From: DATIUV01 sp049322755
Lineage (GTDB): Bacteria; Pseudomonadota; Gammaproteobacteria; Burkholderiales; UBA6910
DNA length: 64,000 nt
Reading direction: 5' to 3'
Assembly: GCA_049322755.1 (NCBI GenBank)
Contig: JBMOQX010000044.1
Location: forward strand, 1-64,000
Every line of letters starts with the position of its first letter. Position 1 is the first letter of the stretch. Under the pieces are notes generated by a model that saw nothing but the letters and a program-made list of their open reading frames with translations, was not told where the DNA came from and searched no databases. The position numbers and the translations under genes were made by a program. Of the stretch, positions 14,869 to 23,145 are shown piece after piece.

Positions 14869-15855
14869 ATGGCGGACGCTCCCATCGAGCTCGGCGAGAC
14901 CGGGCCCAAGAAGCGCGGCGAGGAGAGCCCGCCGGCGATTTTCCTCATGGGGCCCACCGCCACCGGGAAGACCGCGCTGGGGGTGGAGCTCACGCGCCGC
15001 TTCCCGCTGGAGATCGTCAGCGTCGACTCGTCGCTGGTGTACCGGCACATGAACATCGGCACCGCCAAGCCCGACGCCGCGACGCTGGCGGCGGCGCCCC
15101 ACCACCTGATCGACCTGGTGGAGCCCCACGAGGCCTACTCCGCCGGCCGCTTCCGCGACGATGCCCTCATCGCCATGCGCGAGATCACCGAGCGCGGGCG
15201 CGTGCCGTTGCTGGTGGGCGGGACGATGCTCTACTTCAAGGCGCTGCGCGAGGGCCTGACCGAGCTGCCGCGGGCGGACCCGGCGATGCGCATGGTGATC
15301 GACGAGATGGCCGCCGAGCGCGGCTGGCCGGCGCTGCACGAGGAACTGCGGCAGGTGGACCCGGAAACCGCGGCGCGGCTCTCGCCCAACGACAGCCAGC
15401 GCATCCAGCGCGCGCTCGAGATCTATTACGTCGCGCAGCGGCCGATGTCGGCGCTGCTGAAGAAGCCCAAATACGTCTATTTCCCCTACCGCGCGGTGCC
15501 GGTCGCGCTGATGCCCGAGAATCGCGAGCGGCTGCACGCGCGCATCGCCGGGCGCTTCGAGCTGATGCTGGAATCCGGGCTGATCGGCGAGGTGCGCTGG
15601 CTGCGCGCCCGTTACGGGCTGGATCTGTCGGCTCCGTCGATGCGCTGCGTCGGCTACCGGCAGGTGTGGAAATATCTCGAGGGCGAATACAGCCTGACGA
15701 TGATGCGCGAGCGCGCGGTGGCGGCGACGCGGCAGCTGGCGAAGCGGCAGATGACCTGGGTCCGCAGCTTCCGGGACGTCCGCGCGTTCGACCCCGACAA
15801 CCCGACCCTGATCGACGACGTCGCCGCGCACCTCGAGGCGGCGCTCAAGCGCTGA
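14869..15855 (+). CDS. miaA: tRNA dimethylallyltransferase
   Basis: The 328-residue protein starts at 14869, with about 20 variable residues before IFLMGPTATGKTALG, the P-loop. DSSLVYRHMNIGTAKP, HHLIDLVEPHEAYSAGRF and VGGTMLYFKAL are standard MiaA motifs. It adds a dimethylallyl group to A37 of tRNAs reading UNN codons. mutL-miaA adjacency is common in proteobacteria, and the two probably form one operon here. The C-terminus is normal. Confidence 0.96.
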   Translation: MADAPIELGETGPKKRGEESPPAIFLMGPTATGKTALGVELTRRFPLEIVSVDSSLVYRHMNIGTAKPDAATLAAAPHHLIDLVEPHEAYSAGRFRDDALIAMREITERGRVPLLVGGTMLYFKALREGLTELPRADPAMRMVIDEMAAERGWPALHEELRQVDPETAARLSPNDSQRIQRALEIYYVAQRPMSALLKKPKYVYFPYRAVPVALMPENRERLHARIAGRFELMLESGLIGEVRWLRARYGLDLSAPSMRCVGYRQVWKYLEGEYSLTMMRERAVAATRQLAKRQMTWVRSFRDVRAFDPDNPTLIDDVAAHLEAALKR

Positions 15856-15962
15856 ACGTCACTCCCCGGACGCGATCCAGGGCCTGCCCCGGGAGCAGCG
15901 CTGCGGCACGCGCCCGGCAAGTCCGCGGGCCTCCGCCTTGCCGGCAACGGGCCGCGCGCGCC

Positions 15963-17312
15963 TCATCCGCCGCCGCCTTTCTCGCTCACCCGGGTGCGCG
16001 CCCAGCCGGCGGCAAAGGCGAGCCGCAACTCCTCGCCCACCGCGATTTGCGCGCTGTTTCGCACCACCGCGCCGTCGGCGGTGCGGGCGATGCTGTAGCC
16101 CCGCTCCAGCACGCGCTGCGGATCCAGGTGCTCCAGGTGGCGTCCGAGGCGCGCGGTGTCCTGGCGCGCTTGAGCCAGCAACGCCGCCATGGCCCGCGCC
16201 AGGCGCCGGCCGAGCGCGCCGCGCCGTTCCTCCAGGCGCGCGAGCGAGGGACGCGCCGCCGCAAGCCGTGCCGCGGCATGCTCCACGCGCAGCGCGCGCG
16301 CCTGCGCAGCGCGCGCCTGCGCGCCGCGCAGGCGCGCGGCCAGCTCCTCCAGCCGGCGGCGCTGCAGCTCGATGCGCCGCCCCGGATGCACGAGCCGGCG
16401 CGCCAGGTAATCGACGCGCTGCATCCGCGTCTCCAGGTAGCGCGCGAGCGAGCGGGCGATGCGGGCGCGGACCGCTGCGACCCGCCCCGCCAGCTCGCGC
16501 CGGTCCGGGCTCACCAGCTCGGCGGCCGCCGTGGGCGTCGGCGCGCGGCGGTCGGCGACGAAATCGGCGATGGTGAAATCGGTCTCGTGGCCGACGCCCA
16601 CCACCACGGGCACCGGCGCGGCGGCCACCGCCCGCGCCACCACTTCCTCGTTGAACGACCACAGGTCCTCGATGCTGCCGCCGCCGCGGCACAGGATCAG
16701 CACGTCGCACTCGCCGCGCCGGCCGGCCGCGGCCAGGGCGGCGGCGATTTTCTCCGCGGCGCCCTCGCCCTGCACCGGTGTCGGGTAAAGCACCACCGGC
16801 AGCGACGGCATCCGCCGCTTGAGCGTGGTGAGCACGTCGCGCAGCGCCGCCGCCGCCGGCGAGGTGACGATGCCGACGCGGCGCGGAAACTGCGGCAGCG
16901 CCCGCTTGCGCGCCGGATCGAACAGGCCCTCCCGCTCCAGCTTCGCCTTCAGGCGCTCGAACGCCTCGTAGAGCACGCCCTCGCCGGCGCGGCGCATGGT
17001 CTCGACGTTGAGCTGGTAGTCGCCGCGCGCCTCGTAGAGGGTCACCAGCGCCCGCACTTCCACCAGCGCGCCGTCCTTGGGCTGCCAGTCCAGGTAGGCG
17101 TTGCGGTGGCGGAACATGGCGCAGCGAACCTGGGCGTCGGCGTCCTTGAGCACGAAATACCAGTGGCCGGATTCGTAGCGCCGCAGGTTGGAGATCTCGC
17201 CCCGGACCCACAGGAGAGGGAAGGTCTGCTCCAGCAGGGCGCGGGCCGAGCGGTTGAGCTCGCCCACCGTGACCACGGCCGCCGGATCGGTGAGCAAAGT
17301 CGCGAGGGGCAT
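15963..17312 (-). CDS. xseA: Exodeoxyribonuclease VII large subunit
   Basis: The 449-residue protein starts MPLATLLTDPAAVVTVGELN at 17312 (an upstream Met at 17336 is also in frame). An OB-fold domain (LLWVRGEISNLRRYESGHWYF) is followed by the catalytic region PRRVGIVTSPAAAALRDV, CRGGGSIEDLWSFN and VGVGHETDFTIADFVAD, then a long Arg/Ala-rich helical arm. It acts with XseB on single-stranded DNA in repair. xseB is not in view. The gene is convergent with miaA. Confidence 0.95.
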   Translation of the reverse strand: MPLATLLTDPAAVVTVGELNRSARALLEQTFPLLWVRGEISNLRRYESGHWYFVLKDADAQVRCAMFRHRNAYLDWQPKDGALVEVRALVTLYEARGDYQLNVETMRRAGEGVLYEAFERLKAKLEREGLFDPARKRALPQFPRRVGIVTSPAAAALRDVLTTLKRRMPSLPVVLYPTPVQGEGAAEKIAAALAAAGRRGECDVLILCRGGGSIEDLWSFNEEVVARAVAAAPVPVVVGVGHETDFTIADFVADRRAPTPTAAAELVSPDRRELAGRVAAVRARIARSLARYLETRMQRVDYLARRLVHPGRRIELQRRRLEELAARLRGAQARAAQARALRVEHAAARLAAARPSLARLEERRGALGRRLARAMAALLAQARQDTARLGRHLEHLDPQRVLERGYSIARTADGAVVRNSAQIAVGEELRLAFAAGWARTRVSEKGGGG

Positions 17313-17830
17313 CTTGACAAGCCTCTTAATCCACATCCTGCCCGTCAGGGAGGGCGTTCACGCGGAGCGTTTTCACCGATTCCGCGTAGAACCCGTAAAT
17401 TCACACTAACGCCATGTATTTCATGCGGAAATCGGCAAGCGCATTTTTTGGGCGCGGCAGGAAAATCCTTGGAGCACAGGCGACTTAGGCCGTATTTTTA
17501 CAGACTACCCACAAAGTTATCCACAGACTTTGTGGACAAGCGGAAAACTTCCTGTCACGACAAGCCACTGCATTTTTGCGGCGCAATCCGCGCGCAGCAA
17601 ACGGGGCTCCGGACGCGCGCGACCTGCGCGCCGCGAAAAAAATTTGCCGGCATCGGGACCCGTCCGCCGGCACGGGCAACATCCGCGCCGCGCAGACCGC
17701 AGCAACACAGTCCCCTCTCGTCATTGGCCTCGCGCCCTGCGCGGCAACGCACCCGGGAAAGACTTGTTCCTCGCCCCCCTACCCGCTACAGTTACACCCA
17801 TTTTTTCCAGCCGCTCCCGGGAGTATCCAT
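17313..17830. other. Intergenic region between xseA and exbB
   Basis: About 520 bp separate these divergent genes. No gene is supported. The notable content is the DnaA-box hairpin at 17509-17535 and an A/T-richer stretch (about 17340-17560) that may hold the promoters. Confidence 0.5.
17509..17535. promoter_or_regulatory. Perfect DnaA box in the loop of a small palindrome
   Basis: TTATCCACA (17517-17525) is an exact high-affinity DnaA box. It is flanked by CCACAAAG (17509-17516) and its exact reverse complement CTTTGTGG (17528-17535). A near-match TTGTCCACA lies on the other strand at 17531-17539. No dnaA, dnaN, gidA or parAB gene is near, so this is not obviously oriC. It may be a DnaA-regulated promoter or a titration site. 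Confidence 0.5.
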
Positions 17831-18439
17831 TTGTTCGCATTGATTGAAGCTGCAGGCTGGCCGATCTGGTTCCTCATCGTCGCTTCGGTATTCGCCGTTG
17901 CCATCATCGGCGAGCGTCTTTGGACCCTGCGCGCCGCGCAGGTGGCGCCGCGGGATCTTTTGCCGAAAGTGGTGCAAGAGTACAAGAAAAACGGCGTCAC
18001 CGAAGAGCTGCTCGCCAGGCTCGCCCGCGGTCCGGCGATCGGGCGCGTGTTCGCCGCGGGCCTGCGGAACATCCAGAGCTCGCGCGAGGTGCTGCGCGAC
18101 TCGGTGGAAGAGGCCGGGCGGCTGGCCTCCCAGGACCTGGACCGCTTCCTCACGACGCTGGGCAGCATCGCCACGGTGAGCCCGCTGCTGGGACTGTTCG
18201 GCACCGTGGTGGGCATGATCGAAATTTTCGGCTCCCAGACTCCCAGCGGCGGCAATCCGATCCAGCTCGGCCACGGCATTTCCATCGCGCTCTACAACAC
18301 CGCCTTCGGCATCCTGGTGGCGGTGCCCAGCATGATCTTCTACCGCTACTTCCGCGCCCGCGTCGACGCCATGGTGGTGGAGATGGAGCAGCAGGCGATC
18401 AAGCTGGTGGAGATCCTCGCCGGCGAGCGCCGGGCATGA
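17831..18439 (+). CDS. exbB: MotA/TolQ/ExbB proton channel family protein (first copy)
   Basis: The 202-residue protein is best started at the TTG at 17831, 8 nt after GGGAG, reading MFALIEAAGWPIWFLIVASV. No ATG gives an equally good start. The conserved pore region is TLGSIATVSPLLGLFGTVVGM, followed by ALYNTAFGILVAVPSMIFYR. It forms an ion channel energising an outer-membrane process together with the ExbD that follows 43 bp later. The link with lpxK and kdsB suggests a housekeeping envelope role rather than iron uptake. A second exbB lies in the iron island. Confidence 0.88.
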   Translation: MFALIEAAGWPIWFLIVASVFAVAIIGERLWTLRAAQVAPRDLLPKVVQEYKKNGVTEELLARLARGPAIGRVFAAGLRNIQSSREVLRDSVEEAGRLASQDLDRFLTTLGSIATVSPLLGLFGTVVGMIEIFGSQTPSGGNPIQLGHGISIALYNTAFGILVAVPSMIFYRYFRARVDAMVVEMEQQAIKLVEILAGERRA

Positions 18440-18482
18440 GCGCGCGGCGCTCGCAGGGCCCGGATTTCGCGCGGGTGCAGCC

Positions 18483-18905
18483 ATGAACTTCCAGCGCGGG
18501 CGCGAGAAGGACGAGCCGCGGATCGACTTCGTCCCGCTCATCGACGTGCTGCTGGTGATCCTGATCTTCCTCATGGTCACCACCACCTACAACCGTTTCT
18601 CCGAGCTGCAGATCAACCTGCCGGAAGCCGGATCCGAGAAGGCGCCCGAGCGGCCCAATGACATCGAGGTGGGCGTCGACCCGACCGGCCGCTACCTGAT
18701 CGACGGCAAGCCGGCGGCCGGCGGCGACATCTCCGAGCTGTCGCTGGCGCTGCGCCGCGCCGCCGGCGACCGCCAGGACCCGGTGATCGTCATCAGCGCC
18801 GACGCCAAGGCATCGCACCAGTCGGTGATCAGCGTCATGGAAGCGGCGCGCGTCGCCGGCTACAACCGCATCACCTTCACCACCCAGGCGCGGCAGACCC
18901 GGTAG
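18483..18905 (+). CDS. exbD: ExbD/TolR family biopolymer transport protein (first copy)
   Basis: The 140-residue protein starts MNFQRGREKDEPRIDFVPLID at 18483. A single transmembrane helix contains the essential Asp (FVPLIDVLLVILIFLMV). The periplasmic TolR-like domain ends in VMEAARVAGYNRITFTT. It partners the ExbB encoded just upstream. No TonB lies in this operon, so it may use a TonB elsewhere or act in another transport process. Confidence 0.92.
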   Translation: MNFQRGREKDEPRIDFVPLIDVLLVILIFLMVTTTYNRFSELQINLPEAGSEKAPERPNDIEVGVDPTGRYLIDGKPAAGGDISELSLALRRAAGDRQDPVIVISADAKASHQSVISVMEAARVAGYNRITFTTQARQTR

Positions 18906-18955
18906 CCGGTGACCGGCCGGCGCGCCGCGCGCCGGCCAGCGCACGACCCACGCGG

Positions 18956-20071
18956 ATGCCCGGCGACTCCCACGGTTCCTCCCTTCCCGCGCTGCTGGCG
19001 CGCGACCTGCGCGACCGCCTCGCGGGCCGCCACGCCCGCGCCAACGCGCGCTGGGGTCTGCTCAAACCCCCCGCACCCGGCGGCAAGCTGGTGTGGATCG
19101 CCGCCGGCGGCGAACGCGACAGCGTGCGCCTCGCCGTGGAGCTTGCCCGCGCCCTGCGGGAGAAGCGGCTCGATCTGCGCCTGGCCGTCACCGTCGAGCA
19201 CCAGCACGACGACCTGCTGCGCCGTCTGGAAGGCCTGCCGATGACCGGCTGGGGTTTCGCGCCGTGGGATCGGGCGGGCGCGGTGCGCCGGGCGCTCGCG
19301 CGTCTCGATCCCCTGGGCATGATCTTCGCCGGCCATGCGCCCCGGCCGCACCTGGCGCAAGCGTCGGCGGCGATCCGCCACCGGCTCCTGGCCGGTGCCG
19401 CCGCGCCCGATGCGGTGGGGTTTGAACGCGTGTATCCGGCGGCGGAGGATCAGGCGCGTCCGGACGCCGCCACCCACGCGCCCGTTGCCAATCTCCTGAC
19501 GCTGGTGATGCCGGCGCAGCTCGATCCCAATTTCGCCATGCTCGTCACCGGCGGCGAAGGCAGGCGGCTGTGGTGGTGGCACGGGTCGAACGCCGGACTC
19601 GGGCGTTTTCTCCCGCCGTTTCGCACTGCCTTCGGCGACGACCTGTTGTTCGTTTCCGGCGCCGCCGCCGCAGGCCGGGCCGTCGTGGCCCGCCTCGCCG
19701 GGTGGAATCGCGAGCCGCTGCCGCCGGCCGCCACCGTGGCCGTGGACGCGCCCGAGTGGCTGCCGGCCATCGCCGCAGCGTGTACCGGCGCCCACTTCGA
19801 CGCCCGCGACGACGCGGCCCTCTGGCAGGCGCTGGCGGGCGGAGCGGCGGCGAGCGTGAGCCCGGACGTCGCATTGCCGAAGGCGGCCCTCGCCGGAGTG
19901 GTGGAGCGCGGTGAGGGTGCCGCGGTTGTCGCCGCATGGCAGGCGCTCACGCGATCGCCGGCGGAGTTGCGAGCGCGCCGCGACGCCGGCCGCCGCGCCT
20001 TCTGGGACGAACGCCGGCTGGCCGCTACGGTCAGCGACGAACTGCTGGCGCGGGTGTTCAACTGGGACTGA
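18956..20071 (+). CDS. Uncharacterised protein with weak KdtA/GT-B resemblance
   Basis: The 371-residue protein starts MPGDSHGSSLPALLARDL at 18956. I do not recognise a firm family. The N-terminal half has a pattern seen in Kdo transferases: a short basic region, GGKLVWIAAGGERDSVRLAVELARAL is split as a Rossmann-like strand-helix unit, then LDLRLAVTVEHQHDDLL. The C-terminal half has GLGRFLPPFRTAFGDDLLFV and ends in a helical tail with a repeated basic pattern. No membrane helices are clear. Its position directly before lpxK, in a group with kdsB, suggests a lipid A/Kdo role. This is inference from context. Base usage matches its neighbours. Confidence 0.6.
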   Translation: MPGDSHGSSLPALLARDLRDRLAGRHARANARWGLLKPPAPGGKLVWIAAGGERDSVRLAVELARALREKRLDLRLAVTVEHQHDDLLRRLEGLPMTGWGFAPWDRAGAVRRALARLDPLGMIFAGHAPRPHLAQASAAIRHRLLAGAAAPDAVGFERVYPAAEDQARPDAATHAPVANLLTLVMPAQLDPNFAMLVTGGEGRRLWWWHGSNAGLGRFLPPFRTAFGDDLLFVSGAAAAGRAVVARLAGWNREPLPPAATVAVDAPEWLPAIAAACTGAHFDARDDAALWQALAGGAAASVSPDVALPKAALAGVVERGEGAAVVAAWQALTRSPAELRARRDAGRRAFWDERRLAATVSDELLARVFNWD

Positions 20072-20117
20072 GCCGCGCGCTGGAGGGCGCTGCGTTTTCC
20101 GCTACCATGCAGGCGGT

Positions 20118-21155
20118 ATGAGCTCGCCCGCCCCCGTCAGCGCTCCCGCGTCCTGGATCGAGCGCCAGTGGTACCACCCGACGCCCGCGGGCGCCCTGCT
20201 GGCCCCGCTGGGCTGGCTGTTCGGCGCCGGCGCCGCGCTGCGCCGCGCGCTGTACCGCGCCGGCGCGATCCGCCCGGCGCGCCTGCCGGTGCCGGTGATC
20301 GTGATCGGCAACATCACCGTCGGCGGCAGCGGCAAGACGCCGCTCACCATCCATCTCGCGCAGGCGTTGCGGGCCGGCGGCCGCCATCCGGGCATCGTCA
20401 GCCGCGGCTATGGCGCGCGCGCGAGCCATCCGCGGCCGGTAGACCCGTCGGGCCGCGCCGCCGATTTCGGCGACGAGCCGCTGCTGATCGCCCGCCGCAC
20501 GGGCTGCCCGGTATGGGTCGGCCATGACCGCAATGCCGCCGCGCGAGGGCTGCTCGCGGCCCACCCCGAGTGCGATCTTCTGCTCTCGGACGACGGGCTC
20601 CAGCACTACCGGCTCGGGCGCGACGCGGAGGTCGCCGTCGTCGACGGCGAGCAGCGGTTCGGCAACGGCCGCCTGCTCCCCGCGGGCCCGCTGCGGGAAC
20701 CGGTGGCGCGCCTGGACAGCGTGGACGCCGTCGTGGTGAACGGCGAGGGCCCGCCGCCGAAGACGCGCGCGCCGGTCTTCCGCATGCGCCTCAAGCCCGG
20801 CCAGCTCTACAGCCTGCGCGACCCGGCGCGCACGATCCCGCCATCGGCTCTGGGCGGCCCCGGAGTTCACGCGATGGCAGGCATCGGCCATCCGGCGCGG
20901 TTTTTCGCCACGCTGCGCGCGCTGGGCATCGCCGCCGAAACGCACGCGTTCCCCGACCACCACGCGTACGCGGCGGGCGACCTGGACCTGCCCGGAGCCC
21001 GCGCCATCGTCCTCACCGAAAAGGATGCGCTAAAATGCGCGTCTTTCGCCGATGACCGGGTCTGGGTCCTTCCCGTCGACGTGGAACTGGACCCCGACCC
21101 GCTGCCGTTATTGCTCAACGCCGCCGGACGCCGCCATGGACCCGAAACTGCTTGA
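20118..21155 (+). CDS. lpxK: Tetraacyldisaccharide 4'-kinase
   Basis: The 345-residue protein starts MSSPAPVSAPASWIERQWY at 20118. The Walker A is GNITVGGSGKTPLTIHLA, then RGYGAR, GDEPLLIARRTGCPVWV and LLLSDDGLQHYRL, all LpxK motifs, and finally LTEKDALKC. It phosphorylates the 4' position of the lipid A disaccharide at the inner membrane. It overlaps ycaR by 20 bp, so translation is probably coupled. Confidence 0.95.
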   Translation: MSSPAPVSAPASWIERQWYHPTPAGALLAPLGWLFGAGAALRRALYRAGAIRPARLPVPVIVIGNITVGGSGKTPLTIHLAQALRAGGRHPGIVSRGYGARASHPRPVDPSGRAADFGDEPLLIARRTGCPVWVGHDRNAAARGLLAAHPECDLLLSDDGLQHYRLGRDAEVAVVDGEQRFGNGRLLPAGPLREPVARLDSVDAVVVNGEGPPPKTRAPVFRMRLKPGQLYSLRDPARTIPPSALGGPGVHAMAGIGHPARFFATLRALGIAAETHAFPDHHAYAAGDLDLPGARAIVLTEKDALKCASFADDRVWVLPVDVELDPDPLPLLLNAAGRRHGPETA

Positions 21156-21333
21156 TATCCTCGTCTGTCCCGTCACCAAGGGCGCGCTGCAGTACGACAA
21201 GTCCGCGCAGGAGCTGATCTCGGTGCAGGCCGGGCTCGCCTACCCGATCCGCGACGGCATCCCGGTGATGCTGGAGGAAGAGGCGCGCCGCCTGTCGCCG
21301 GAGGAGATCGAAACCTGGCGCGCCCGGAAGTAG
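21136..21333 (+). CDS. ycaR: Trm112/YcaR-like small protein
   Basis: The 65-residue protein starts MDPKLLDILVCPVTKGALQ at 21136. It is the UPF0434/YcaR family: CPVTKG, then a conserved IRDGIPVMLEEEAR. The usual second Cys pair of a zinc ribbon is absent. In proteobacteria it regularly sits between lpxK and kdsB, as here. The function is unknown and Trm112-like chaperone roles are only suggested. Confidence 0.92.
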   Translation: MDPKLLDILVCPVTKGALQYDKSAQELISVQAGLAYPIRDGIPVMLEEEARRLSPEEIETWRARK

Positions 21334-21391
21334 TCGCCGCGACCGTCGGCCGCGGTCCCGCGCCCCCCGCCGCCTTGCCGTCGCTCCCCTG

Positions 21392-22171
21392 ATGGGCTTC
21401 GTCGTCGTCATTCCCGCCCGTTACGCATCGACGCGGCTGCCGCGCAAGCCGCTGGCCGACATCGGCGGCCGGCCGATGGTGGTGCGTGTCGCGGAACGCG
21501 CCCGTTCCAGCGGTGCGGCGGCGGTAATCGTCGCCACCGACCACCCGGAGGTGATGGAGGCTGCGGCCCGGCATGGATTCGACGCCTGCATGACCCGCGC
21601 CGACCATGCCTGCGGCACCGACCGCATCACCGAGGTGGTGCTGGCGCGCGGGCTGGCACCCGAGACCGTCGTCGTCAACGTCCAGGGCGACGAGCCGCTC
21701 ATCGCGCCGGGGCTGATTCGCGACGTCGCCGGCCACCTCGGGACCCGGGAAGGCGCGCAGGTCGCCACCGCCTGCCACCCGGTCGACTCGATGGCCGAGA
21801 TGCTGAACCCCAATGCGGTCAAGGTGGTGCTGGACCGCGAAGGCAACGCGCTCTACTTCAGCCGCGCGCCGATTCCGTATGCGCGCGACCACTTCGGCGC
21901 GTCTGCGCCGTCGCTGCCGGAGGGCCTGCCGGCCTACCGGCACCTGGGCATCTACGCCTATCGGGCCGGGTTCCTGCCGCGCTATTCCGCCCTCGCCCCG
22001 AGCCCCCTGGAGCGTTTCGAAGCGCTGGAGCAGCTGCGGCTTCTGTGGCACGGTGAGCGCATCGCGGTGCTGGTCACCGATCAACCCGGCGGGCCGGGCG
22101 TGGACACTGCGGCCGACCTGGAGCGGGTGCGCCGGCTGGTGCCGGGGGGCGGGGCGGAAGGAAGTTTATGA
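21392..22171 (+). CDS. kdsB: 3-deoxy-manno-octulosonate cytidylyltransferase
   Basis: The 259-residue protein starts MGFVVVIPARYASTRLPRKP at 21392. The nucleotidyltransferase signature is followed by TRADHACGTDRITEV, NVQGDEPLI and YFSRAPIPYARD. It makes CMP-Kdo, the activated sugar for lipopolysaccharide inner core. It lies 58 bp after ycaR in the lpxK group and 76 bp before adk. Confidence 0.96.
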   Translation: MGFVVVIPARYASTRLPRKPLADIGGRPMVVRVAERARSSGAAAVIVATDHPEVMEAAARHGFDACMTRADHACGTDRITEVVLARGLAPETVVVNVQGDEPLIAPGLIRDVAGHLGTREGAQVATACHPVDSMAEMLNPNAVKVVLDREGNALYFSRAPIPYARDHFGASAPSLPEGLPAYRHLGIYAYRAGFLPRYSALAPSPLERFEALEQLRLLWHGERIAVLVTDQPGGPGVDTAADLERVRRLVPGGGAEGSL

Positions 22172-22247
22172 GGTCATCAAAAAACACAATAGGACAAATC
22201 CGCGGCTGGCCTATGCTGGAGGAAACAAAACGCCAGGGAGGAGACCC

Positions 22248-22901
22248 ATGAAGCTGATCCTGCTCGGCCCGCCCGGCGCGGGCAAGGGCACCCAGGCCGC
22301 GTTCATCGCGGCCCGCTACGGGATTCCGCAGATATCCACCGGGGACATGCTGCGCGCCGCGATCAGCGCCGGAACCCCGCTCGGGCAGGCGGCGAAGTCG
22401 AAGATGGATGATGGCCAGCTGGTGCCGGACGACATCATCGTTGGTCTGGTGCAGGAGCGGCTGCAGCGGCCCGACTGCGCACACGGATTTCTCTTCGACG
22501 GCTTTCCCCGCACCATTCCCCAGGCGCAGGCGATGCGCGACGCGCGGCTGCCGCTCGATTACGTGCTGGAAATCGAGGTCCCCGACGCGGACATCATCGA
22601 GCGCATGTCGGGACGGCGCTGCCACGTGCCGTCCGGGCGCACCTACCATGTCGCGTTCAATCCGCCGAAAGTGGCGGGCAAGGACGACGTCACCGGCGAG
22701 CCCCTCACGCAGCGCGAGGACGACCGGGAGGAGACGGTGCGCAAGCGCCTTCAGGTCTACCACTCCCAGACCCAGCCGCTGGTGGACTACTATACGAAGT
22801 GGGCCGCCGCCGGCGACCGCGCGGCGCCCAAGGTGGTCAAGGTGTCCGGCGTGGGCGGCGTGGAGGAAGTGCGCGACCGGATTTTCGCCGCGCTCGCGTA
22901 A
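22248..22901 (+). CDS. adk: Adenylate kinase
   Basis: The 217-residue protein starts MKLILLGPPGAGKGTQAAF at 22248, after AGGGAGGAG. The P-loop, the ISTGDMLRAAI AMP site, the FDGFPRTIPQA motif and a long LID (GRRCHVPSGRTYHVAFNPPK) are all present. The LID lacks a Cys4 zinc site. It interconverts ATP, ADP and AMP. The neighbouring pfp and hppA extend a nucleotide/PPi theme. Confidence 0.97.
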   Translation: MKLILLGPPGAGKGTQAAFIAARYGIPQISTGDMLRAAISAGTPLGQAAKSKMDDGQLVPDDIIVGLVQERLQRPDCAHGFLFDGFPRTIPQAQAMRDARLPLDYVLEIEVPDADIIERMSGRRCHVPSGRTYHVAFNPPKVAGKDDVTGEPLTQREDDREETVRKRLQVYHSQTQPLVDYYTKWAAAGDRAAPKVVKVSGVGGVEEVRDRIFAALA

Positions 22902-22966
22902 CCCGGGCGCCGGCCCGCCCGTCCGGCGAGGTTCTTCATGGCAGCGATACCCGATTTCACCGATCA

Positions 22967-23134
22967 GTGCACGATCAGTACGGCACCGACCGCGCGGCGT
23001 TCGAGGACATCGGCGATTGCGTCGGCACGCTGCTGCGCCGGCAGGCCGACACCGCCAAGGACCGCGCCGGCGCCATGTCCGGCGCCGACGCCGACGGCCT
23101 GAAGAGCCCGTTCACCCGATTCATCGACTGGTAG
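22967..23134 (+). CDS. Small uncharacterised protein between adk and pfp
   Basis: From a GTG at 22967 a 55-codon frame reads VHDQYGTDRAAFEDIGDCV, then LLRRQADTAKDRAGAMSGAD and ends SPFTRFIDW. It overlaps the AGGAGG of pfp, as expected for a gene read into the next. An upstream ATG at 22938 (MAAIPDFTDQ) is in another frame and would join after a small shift near the repeated GATCAG, so a frameshift or error is possible. I do not recognise the family. Confidence 0.4.
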   Translation: MHDQYGTDRAAFEDIGDCVGTLLRRQADTAKDRAGAMSGADADGLKSPFTRFIDW

Positions 23135-23145
23135 GAGGCAGCACC

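Noticed and set aside
13068..15068. 666-codon minus-strand frame across mutL and miaA
   Set aside because: Both genes on the plus strand carry full motifs, and the antisense frame spans their junction.
17509..17539. Chromosomal origin (oriC)
   Set aside because: Only one perfect DnaA box is present and no dnaA, dnaN, gidA or parAB gene is close.
20211..20219. GGCTGGCTG as a general regulatory motif in lpxK
   Set aside because: It lies within the lpxK coding sequence as a single copy, expected by chance in GC-rich DNA.
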